From Schizophyllum amplum (lineage: Eukaryota > Basidiomycota > Agaricomycetes > Agaricales > Schizophyllaceae), in assembly GCA_007026445.1 (NCBI GenBank), contig VDMD01000043.1:1-64000 (forward strand): 64,000 nt of DNA. The letters run 5' to 3'. The translations under genes and the position numbers were made by a program. Under the pieces are notes generated by a model. That model searched no databases, was not told where the DNA came from, and worked only from the letters and a program-made list of their open reading frames with translations. Positions 56,487 through 64,000 of the stretch are shown here, in pieces; the first letter of the stretch is position 1; each line of letters begins with the position of its first letter.

Positions 56487-58842
56487 CTAGGAGGTAGGCT
56501 GGGGGCGGGAAGGATCAGTAAGATAAGGGAAAAGAAAAAGACAGAAGACGTACGCTAGGCTCCCGTGCCGCAAGACGCGCGGAGCGGCGGAGGCGCGACC
56601 CTTGAGCCTCAGCCCGACTCAGACGAGGGGACGGAGCATTGCCGGCTACCGGTGGAGGTATCTCTACGGAGGGGAAGATGTTGGGCGGCAGATAAAACAT
56701 GAGCCGCCCCGACAAATCCCAAACCGCGGAATGGGCGCGCACTTGGTCCTACATCTAAGCATCAGTACGGAAAAAGAGTAGAAGAGAAGGAGATAGAACG
56801 TACCTGCGTCACATACCGCACCGCTCTGTCCGGTAGAACGGCCAAAACTACGTCGGCTTCTGGAGTAAGGGGACGCGGAAACCACGGGCAGTTCTATCTG
56901 AATGAATAAGAGAGTAGGCAACAAAGGAGAGAAAGAACGCACCAAGAGGGCCTCTTGGGTGGGAAACAACCTGGGAGGGGCTGACACGGCTCTACGAGAC
57001 AGAAACTCCGGGGTTGTCGAACGCGAAGGAGGCTCCGTTTGGGCGCAAGAGACCCAAGAAGAAACCGAGGAGGGCCGTGAGGGAGGTGCATCAGCGAAAG
57101 ACGGTGACGCACTGCGCCCGTTGTGCAACCGCACTGCGGAATCACCGTCTTCAGAGACGGAAGAGGGAAGAGACAGCTCAGACGAGGCAGGAGACAAGCT
57201 CACCACCTCGTCTGCAAGCACCCAAGCCGGCTCGCCCGCATGAAGGAGCGCCAGCGTCCTAGGCGAATCCGGGGGCAGAGGCGGAAGCTCCTCCGAAGGC
57301 GAAACCGGGGGAAGAGGTGGAAGCTCGTCGGAAGGTGAAGAAGCCGGCTGGACAGGCTCATCCACCATGTGAGGATCGGCGGCGAGTTCCTCGAGCAGCG
57401 GCACGTCAATCAACGGCGCGTCAGCAACCGGTGCGGCCAGAACAACCTGGGCAACGGGCGGCTCGGTGGTCAAGGCGCGTGGAAACGACGATTGACCGTC
57501 CACAACGCGTCGCTCCTCGCGGCTAGGTACGCGCTGCTCCTCCGGGGTATCCGGTCGGGCAGATAGAACGACGGGAGCCTGGGATGGTCAGCTAAACGCA
57601 CGAGATTCAAAAGGAAATAACGCACTACCGGGGACCCCTGCGACAGCGATAGCTCCAAGGGAGGAGGTATAACCGCAGGCTCGGCAGAGGACACAGGTGC
57701 TGCCTGCGTGTCGGAGAAAGACGGCAGGGCGGGAACAGGCCAGTCCTCATTGGTGCTCGGGTGCTCGGCCGCGTGTTGAAGTGCGCCCGGCGCGTTCCAA
57801 CAAGCGTCCGGGGGAGTGAGTACCCGACGGTCACGACGAACTAGCCCTCCGGAACGCAAAGGCGCAGAGCCGCGCGTCGGACGGACACGCGGCTGCTTGG
57901 CACGCTTAGCAGGAGGCTGGAAGAAAAAGGGATAAGCTAGTAAGAAGCGAGATAGAATCGAAATACGTACCGGCGAGGCGCTAGGCGAAGGAGAAGCGGC
58001 TCGACGGCGCTTAGCCTGAGCATTCCGACCGCCAGCGGCCAGTTCGGCCTCTGTGGCGGGCCCACAAGGCTTCAACTCGAAGTCCTTGACGCCATACGAT
58101 CGCGCGAGCGCTACCAGGGTGGAGTCAAGGACATAGTGGCTCTTGTGCCGAGGGAGGTTTTTGCGCTAGCGAAAACCAGTCAGAAACAAACCTCGCAAGG
58201 AGACAGAACGACTCACCAGTGCCTTGTTAGCCACAATAATGCGATCCTCAGGACTGAGGGACTCATCCATCTCGTCGGGCATCGGAATATTGAGCCCTAC
58301 AGGGTTGAAAGTCTGCCTATGACAGGGGTTAGGAAAGGAGGGGCAAGGAAAACCAAGAGATAGCAACGCACGATGGGCGAGGAATTACTCGACTCGAGTA
58401 CCACTTAGCGCCCGGTCTGGCAATGCGCAAAATATCGTAGAAAAAGAAGAGGCACGCGCGGACGATCTCTGGGGGCTTGTCGCGCGGGCCGGAGTCCGTT
58501 AACTCCTCATAGAAGGCATCGGCTAGACCGTGCTGATCCAGATATGAGCAGAGTAATAGAACAACGAAAAAAGTAGAACCGTACCAAGATAGAACGAATC
58601 TTGAGCGGTAGGCCGGGGTGCTTGCGCAGCACTCGAACCAGGTTGTCCGGAGTAGGCTTCTGATCCTTCAGCACCACGAGAAATCGTGTGTTGATGGTCA
58701 AGATCTTGTCGCTGAAGGTCTTGGCGCCTATCCGCGACATCCGGTGCACCGATTCGCTAATTGAACGCTCGAGGCGAGCTACGCAGACAAGTGCACGATT
58801 AGTAGGGGCGACAGAACCAGTAAACCACTTACGAGCAGTCAT
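56487..58842 (-). CDS. ten-exon gene, unrecognised protein (623 codons as spliced)
   Basis: Exons on minus: 58,842-58,833; 58,778-58,585; 58,532-58,372; 58,316-58,217; 58,165-57,971; 57,916-57,629; 57,578-56,943; 56,897-56,817; 56,748-56,554; 56,498-56,487. Nine introns of 45-68 nt start GT and end AG; intron 1 has GTAAGT and a perfect TACTAAT branch site. The joined frame has no stop before TAG. Residues 1 to about 190 look globular and helical (HGLADAFYEELTDSGPRDK, then a CLFFFYDILRIARPGAKWY-like run). A bipartite-like basic stretch follows near 215-235 (AKRRR...PAKRAKQPR). The next about 300 residues are serine/proline/glutamate-rich with an ELPPLPP repeat, and the C-terminus is basic (RRSARLAAR). 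This suggests a nuclear protein with a disordered middle, but no family is recognised. It is the upstream member of a same-strand pair and is intact, unlike anything in 1-47 kb. Confidence 0.78.
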
Positions 58843-58917
58843 GGTGGAAGGACGGAGAGAAAATTTAAGCTTGCAGAAGCACGCGGCGTTCAAGTACGTA
58901 CGCGGGCGTGACGGACC

Positions 58918-58928
58918 GGCCACGTGAC
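58918..58928 (-). promoter_or_regulatory. GGCCACGTGAC motif upstream of the ten-exon gene
   Basis: Identical to 56,211-56,221 upstream of the neighbouring gene. The CACGTG core is a common fungal bHLH target, so the extra matching bases are what make the pair notable. Confidence 0.45.
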
Positions 58929-58929
58929 G

Positions 58930-60380
58930 GCACGTTGGGGTGTTCGAACTTCTCTGTATAAGAAATCGAATCGACGTGTGTGCGTTCCCGGAACAACAAC
59001 AACCATTGAAAAACTTGAACTATCCCCTCGGAAAGACACCTGTGAGACAACAAAACCAAATGACGGTAAAAACACGAACGGCTCATTGAGCAAGTGACCG
59101 AGGACGGTCAAGATTTGGTGTGGGGGAGATAATACGCCGTCCATAATTACGGACTAGTTTTGCGGCATAATGAGCAATAAGCCTAAGGAGACAGTTATCC
59201 ATCGGGAAGAACCCGAGCGACGTTCGGACTCATAGCGAGTACTGTGTTCACGGAGAGACCGACTTAGAGATAAAATAATAAGGATAGTAGCGAGGCCTCA
59301 GCGGACGGCAGTCACCAACTCCGCGCCGTCTAGGGATACATCCTACGAGTCCGGAGGCCCACCAGGGTTTTCCTTACCGATGAACATCGAAGATCTCGCC
59401 TTAAGTCGCATACTCGCCGCGTTCATCAGACCTGTCTAGCAAGAAGAACCGGGGGACCGATATCAATGATAGCCCAAAAGCATGCACAGAAGCCAGATAG
59501 AACTAGTTACTATGAACAAGGACGAGCTAAGGTCTCGCGGTACAAGCAACGCCGGGGTTGACAATGCGCGGCACTCGCCGGGTCAGTTCCCACGGTTCAA
59601 CTTTATGGCCAATACCCGAGACACCGAGTCGGAAGCTGATGCTTCGCCGCGGGAGGTCTATTACTGGGAGGATAGCGGCTATGGCACAGCCTCCCGGCTG
59701 TAAACAAGTCCTAGGGAACCCTCAAAGTCGTATCTTTGGGGAGATATCCCCCGAATCCAACTGGAACAAACACTGTGCCGTCTCCGGCAGGGCTTTAGGG
59801 CCACTCTGGACCACAAATACCGCATGGAGAGGCGGAAGACAACCGTATAGAACGACCGAGAATGCCGAACTTACGCAAGAAATGCATAGTAAAGCGCGGC
59901 GTAGCGCGGAAGACAGTGACTCACAGGTGTAGGCCCGCTAACTATATAAGGCCTGGCGTACGAGGGGATGGGGGACGACTTTTGGGACGAAACCATCGTA
60001 CTATTAGTTTTCCTACTGCCTCTTACCGAGACAGAATAAACCCAGCAGCTCTTTTGAGCAGCAACCCAAAACTCGTGTGACTAAGGCGTGCTCCGCTTTT
60101 GCGACATAAGAATTTCCCAGTTAGACTTAGACGGAAGTGAACCACTTGCTGTCGAAGCCTATCCAGTACCTATAGGCGTGCTAGTTCTATTTCGATTCTC
60201 CCTTAGCAATACAAGTCGCAACTCGCAGCTCCTCACAGGGCACAAGAGCTTGACAAGACAGTTATTGTGTGTATTAGGGGTTGGTGTGTGTGTCTATTGA
60301 TTCTATCCCGCTGCTCTTGTTCTCGAGGCGCGCGTGCATATTATCGGATACCGTGCGTCCGATTGGGTCGCATCCTGTAC
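58930..60380. other. unassigned 1.4-kb region right of the accessory genes
   Basis: A 73-codon plus frame at 59,482-59,703 ends REVYYWEDSGYGTASRL and looks protein-like but has no recognisable continuation. A TATATAAGG box at 59,943-59,951 is followed by an agaataaaccc poly(A)-like phrase (60,031). The layout (TATA, short transcript-like region, poly(A)-like signal) could be an LTR, but I found no second copy in the window and no clear TG...CA ends. Confidence 0.35.
59943..59951 (+). promoter_or_regulatory. TATA-box-like site TATATAAGG
   Basis: Third occurrence of the same 9-mer (also 32,589 and 46,200). There is no gene downstream in the plus direction before the minisatellites, which favours an LTR or a relic promoter. 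Confidence 0.35.
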
Positions 60381-60386
60381 GAGCGG

Positions 60387-61116
60387 GTCGTATCCCGTAC
60401 GCCACGAGAAGGGCTCGTATCCCGTACGCCGCGAGAAGGGCTCGTATCTCGTACACGCGCAAGCACGAGCGCGGATCTTGCGCGAGCATGAGCCCGGATC
60501 TTGCGTGAGCACGAGCGCGGATCTTGCGCGAGCGTGAGCGCACATTCGCGTGAGGAGCGGGAGCGCGCATTCACGTGAGGAGCGGGAGCGCGCATTCGCG
60601 CAAGGGGCTGGAGCGTGCATTCGCGCAAGGGGCGGGAGCGCGCATTCGGGCAAGGGGCGGCAGCGCGATCGGGCGAGTGGAGACTGCGCTTTTTCCCGAC
60701 TGTATGTTGGAAGCCGGTTCGGGCGGGCGACGGTTAACACGCCGCGCAACGGTCAACACGCCGCGCAAGAATGGGCAAGGTGCACGACGGGCGACACGCA
60801 CTCCGGGTGGGCGACACGCAGTCCGGGTGGGCGACGGGCGAGCTGTATGAGTCACGACAGGCGACACACAGTCCGGGCAACACACAGCTCGACAACGGGC
60901 GACACGCCGCTCGACAACGGGCGACACGCCGCTCAACAACGGGCGACACACCGCTCGACAACGGGAGACACACCGCTCAACAACGGGCGACACGCCGCTC
61001 GACAACGGGCGACACGCCGCTCGACAACAGGCGATACACAGCTCGACAACAGACGAGGTGGACGACGGGCAACAGACGAGGTGGACGACGGGCAACAGAC
61101 GAGGTGGACGACGGGC
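60387..61116. repeat. cluster of five adjoining minisatellites
   Basis: Successive arrays with different units: 27 bp (60,387-60,456, about 2.6 copies of the type ctcgtatcccgtacgcc); 23 bp (60,464-60,532, three copies around gcggatcttgcgcgag); 25 bp (60,541-60,665, five copies around gcattcgcgcaagggg); 22 bp (60,887-61,040, seven copies of gctcgacaacgggcgacacg plus cc); and 23 bp (61,048-61,116, three perfect copies starting aacagacgaggtggacgacg). The piece 60,666-60,886 between them has looser repeats (gggcgacacgcactccgggt). Open frames on both strands are by-products. Confidence 0.9.
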
Positions 61117-61720
61117 AACGACCAGCATTTGCGGAGTCTGGGTCTATTGGTCAGGCCGTAGAACGCGAAGAGGGGCGGGAAATGCGAAGAGGGGCGGGAG
61201 AGAGTGACAGGGAATGGCGGGGGAGAGGCGAGTGACGGGGGAAAGCGAGAGAGAGTGACGGGGAATAGTGGGGGAGAGAAAGGTGAAAGGGACGATCGAG
61301 GGAGTGGGGAGAGAGGCGAAAGAGACGGGAAAGGGAAAATAGGCGAAGGAAAAGGGAGAAGGCGAAGGAAAAGGGAGAAGGCGAGGAAAAGGCAGACGGG
61401 GCGGGGAGGGGCAATGCGAGGGTAAGGGAGACGCGAGGGTAAGGGCAAAGGCGAGGGAGATGGCCAGGTGACGGGCGAGGAAAGCGAGGGAAAGCGCAGG
61501 ACGGGGACAAAGACCGAGAAGACCACGTACCGTCCAGCGGTCTTGAAGATGTCGAATGCGACGACAGTTAGAGGGCCCACACATTCGTCCATGATGGAAC
61601 AGAGGCTAGGCCGTTAAGCCAACACCTCGAAGAGCTGGGCGACATCCTGAGCAGCGGGGTTTGACGTCCTGAGCAGCGGGGTTTGACGTCCTGAGCGCAG
61701 CCGGATGGCGGCTTGAAGAC
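61117..61720. other. purine-rich low-complexity stretch
   Basis: GGGAAAGGCGAG-type sequence runs from about 61,165 to 61,500. A 22-bp direct duplication (ctgagcagcggggtttgacg plus tc) occupies 61,648-61,691. No gene seen. Confidence 0.6.
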
Positions 61721-61722
61721 AT

Positions 61723-61880
61723 GGTCGACATTGAACGATGTCCATGGCTGCTCGGGATCGAAGGATGTCCAGGCCGCTCGACATCGAAGGATGTCCATGC
61801 CGCTCGACGTCGAGGGATGTCCATGCCGCTCGACTTCGAGGGATGTCCATACCGCTCGACATCGAAGAATGTCCACGCCG
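61723..61880. repeat. 26-bp minisatellite, about 5.5 units
   Basis: Units of the type tccatgccgctcgacgtcga plus gggatg, the central ones spaced exactly 26 bp. The period equals that of the unrelated-looking array at 17,670-18,690. Confidence 0.9.
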
Positions 61881-62257
61881 CCGTTGCAGTCAACGTCTAG
61901 TACGAGTCGTACATCAGCGGTCGCTGAAGGCAATCGGGATGCACGGCCACATACGTCGTTCCAGGCTATGCTCTCTCCGCGTTCTGTGTAATGACCTGTG
62001 CGGGAGGATCGTGTTGGAAGGACGCGGACGTGTTTTGCTGGAGAAACAGGTGCACGTCGTGCTGGAAGAACACGAATGTGCAGCAAGAAGAGCATACGAT
62101 CGGAGGTGCTGCTGCGTTGACTTGTCTTGCTGGAAGCGAGTCATGTGTCGGGATGGACGACTCGGAAACGGCACGTGGTTTGCGCTGGACATCGGACGTG
62201 CGTAGTGCTGAGCGATCGACGCGCGGTTGGCAGCTGTGGATAGATGGCAGTAAGGGC
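61881..62257. other. unassigned sequence before the tRNA gene
   Basis: Short tgctggaa-type repeats occur at about 62,010-62,085. No gene could be supported. Confidence 0.4.
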
Positions 62258-62262
62258 AAAAA
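62258..62262 (-). terminator. RNA polymerase III terminator (T5) of tRNA-Gly
   Basis: Five T on the minus strand, 20 nt beyond the 3' end of the tRNA gene, the usual type of Pol III stop. Confidence 0.7.
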
Positions 62263-62282
62263 GGAGATATGATAGACCGCAT

Positions 62283-62352
62283 GCATTAAGGGGGAATCGA
62301 ACCCCCGGCGGGTCGATGGCAACGACCCAGGTTACCACTACCCCATTAATGC
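62283..62352 (-). tRNA. tRNA-Gly (anticodon GCC)
   Basis: 70 nt, no intron. On minus the acceptor stem is gcattaa with ttaatgc (seven pairs), the D arm gggt/acct, the anticodon stem ggtcg/cgacc with loop ttgccat (anticodon GCC), the variable loop 4 nt, and the T stem ggggg/ccccc around ttcgatt. The internal B box GGTTCGATTCC is canonical. It reads glycine codons GGC and GGT. The gene is divergent from the ARB1-type gene, whose start codon is 113 bp away, so the two probably share a short promoter interval. Confidence 0.97.
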
Positions 62353-62465
62353 GTGGAGGTAGGGGAGGAGCAAGAGATTGAGTCGATGTGCGCCCAGCGC
62401 CACATAACGCCACATATTGCGGACTCTACGTCAGGGAAAATTGGGATCGATCGCATCTCTTGACC

Positions 62466-64000
62466 ATGGCACCCTCGGCGTCGAAGCAGAAGCGACTTGC
62501 AGAAAAGGCGGCGAAGGGAGCGTCGAAGAAGGGCGGCGATGGGTCGACGACGGCGGTGTCGTCGACGGCGGCGTCGAGCACGGCCGTCAGCACCGCCAAC
62601 AACAGCAGCGAGGACCTCTCGTCGATGGCCAAGCTGCGCGTCGCCACCGAGCGCTCCGCTGCCGGCGTCCTCGTCTCCGACCCCAAGGGCCGCGACATCA
62701 AGATCGACCAGTTCACGCTCTCCTTCCACGGGCGGCTGCTCATCGAGGGCGCCGAGATCTCGCTCAACTACGGGCAGCGGTACGGTCTCCTCGGCGAGAA
62801 CGGCAGCGGCAAGTCGACCTTCCTCCAGTCCATCGCCGAGCGCGATATCGAGATCCCCGACCACATCGACATCTACATCGTCAGCGGCGAGGCGGAGCCC
62901 TCGGACGTCAACGCCGTCGACTTCATCGTCGCCAGCGCGAAGGCCAAGGTCGCCAGGCTCGAGGCCCGCATCGAGGAGCTCTCGATCGCCGCGGGCGACG
63001 ACGCGGGTGCGGAGATGGAGCTCGATCAGGTGTACGAGGAGCTGGAGGAGATGGACCCGAACACGTTCGAGGTGCGTGCTCGCCGTTCTTCGCATCGACC
63101 ACCGCTAACGTTCGCATCCAGGCGAAAGCGGGCTCCATCCTCCACGGTCTCGGTTTCACGCAGCAGATGATGGCGAAGCCGACGAAGGACATGTCTGGTG
63201 GTTGGCGCATGCGCGTCGCCCTCGCCCGCGCGCTCTTCATCAAGCCCCATCTCCTCCTCCTCGACGAGCCCACCAACCATCTCGATCTCGGCGCCGTCGT
63301 CTGGCTCGAGGCCTACCTCTCCACCTACAACCACATCCTTGTCATCACCTCCCACTCGCAGGTATGTCGCCGCGCGATCAGGTGGACGCGCATTACTAAT
63401 ACGCCCCTCAGGACTTTATGGACTCCGTCTGCACGAACATCATGGATCTCACCATGAAGAAGAAGCTCGTCTACTACACCGGTAACTACAGGTGCGTCCC
63501 CGGTTTCTCTTGCTCTCCCCCGTCCACCCGATCATCATGCTCTTACTAACGCACCTCTCAGCACCTACGTCAAGACCAAGGCCGAGAACGAGGTCAACCA
63601 GATGAAGGCGTACCACAAGCAGCAGGAGGAGATTGCCCACATCAAGAAGTACGTCGCCTCCTCCCATCTCTTATCCCCTTCCCTCTCGTCCTCTCCCGTC
63701 TTCCACCCGCCCTCTCCCGTCCCCCACCACCTCTGTCTCCGTCTCTCTTCACCGCCCTCTGTCTCCGTCTCTCTTCACTCCCCTTCGCGCCTTACTTCCC
63801 CGCCCCCACACCCTCACTTCTACTCACCACTAACCACCCTTCACCCCAGATTCATCGCCTCCGCGGGCACGTACGCCAACCTCGTCCGGCAGGCCAAGTC
63901 GAAGCAGAAGATCATCGACAAGATGGAGGCCGCCGGGCTGGTGGAGAAGGTGGAGGTGGGGCGGGCGTTGAGGTGCGTTGGAGGTTTTTGTTGTGATTGC
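62466..64000 (+). CDS. ARB1: ARB1/ABCF2-type ABC-F ATPase, 3'-incomplete
   Basis: Exons: 62,466-63,071; 63,122-63,361; 63,412-63,491; 63,562-63,648; 63,850-63,972; an intron then runs past the window end. Introns are 50, 50, 70 and 201 nt with GT-AG ends. The first ABC domain is complete: Walker [10 protein letters not shown] (residues 110-118), the ABC signature SGGW (about 226), Walker B LLLLDEP (246-252) and the switch histidine His280. It is followed by the ABC-F linker with YYTGNYSTYVK and [22 protein letters not shown] helices. No membrane segments are present, as expected. Yeast Arb1 and human ABCF2 are soluble ATPases linked to ribosome biogenesis and ribosome-associated quality control. 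The N-terminus (1-60) is lysine/alanine and then serine/threonine-rich, and variable in the family. The second ABC domain lies outside the window. Confidence 0.95.

Noticed and set aside
59400..60290. 3' LTR of the Ty3 element
   Set aside because: TATA- and poly(A)-like signals are present, but no matching 5' copy, no clear TG...CA ends and no target duplication were found; the 5' side is truncated, so the test is not possible within the window.
60387..61116. Regular 22-27 bp repeats resembling a CRISPR array
   Set aside because: The units are directly tandem without spacers, and the setting is a eukaryotic genome.
60303..61592. Long open frames on both strands over the minisatellite cluster
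   Set aside because: They consist of translated tandem repeats with no start context, domain or splice pattern.

Overview
The window looks like nuclear DNA of a basidiomycete fungus, probably an agaricomycete. The evidence is short (45-70 nt) GT-AG introns, TTAGGG-type telomere units, a Ty3/gypsy polyprotein of a lineage common in mushroom-forming fungi, a spliced ARB1/ABCF2-type gene and a nuclear tRNA-Gly(GCC). Species cannot be read from the sequence. All boundaries and similarities were read by eye; no alignment or database search was run.

Region 1 (1-47.5 kb) is gene-poor. I found no complete gene. It is a mosaic of diverged dispersed repeats (called here F1, F2, F3, F4, F5 and FB) whose pieces still show exon-like stretches ended by GT-AG-like sites. 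They are interleaved with minisatellites, tandem exon-like arrays, short GC-rich hairpins and foldback elements. A few segments look like broken genes, including an Atg4-like fragment and a coiled-coil fragment. The order F3-F1-FB recurs, so at least part of the region may descend from one larger unit.

Region 2 (47.5-49.8 kb) is the most unusual part. It holds two CCCTAA units, a 5'-truncated reading frame resembling the reverse transcriptase thumb of telomere-associated Penelope-like (Coprina-type) elements, about 1 kb of hairpin-rich DNA with degenerate telomere-like tracts, a type I hammerhead ribozyme with a complete core, and four perfect CCCTAA units. The order (RT remnant, ribozyme, then CCCTAA on the sense strand) is what target-primed addition of such an element to a left chromosome end would leave. 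I read this as a buried former telomere, with the chromosome interior to the right.

Region 3 (49.8-60.3 kb) begins directly at those repeats with an intact 1,513-codon Ty3/gypsy RT-RNase H-integrase frame that lacks Gag and protease. Convergent with it are two intron-rich minus-strand genes of no family I recognise (346 and 623 codons as I splice them). Their upstream regions share the 11-mer GGCCACGTGAC. Then come about 1.4 kb of unassigned DNA, a cluster of minisatellites (60.4-61.9 kb), a tRNA-Gly(GCC) on the minus strand and, divergently, the first exons of an ARB1/ABCF2-type gene that runs off the window. The tRNA and ARB1 mark ordinary gene-bearing chromosome.
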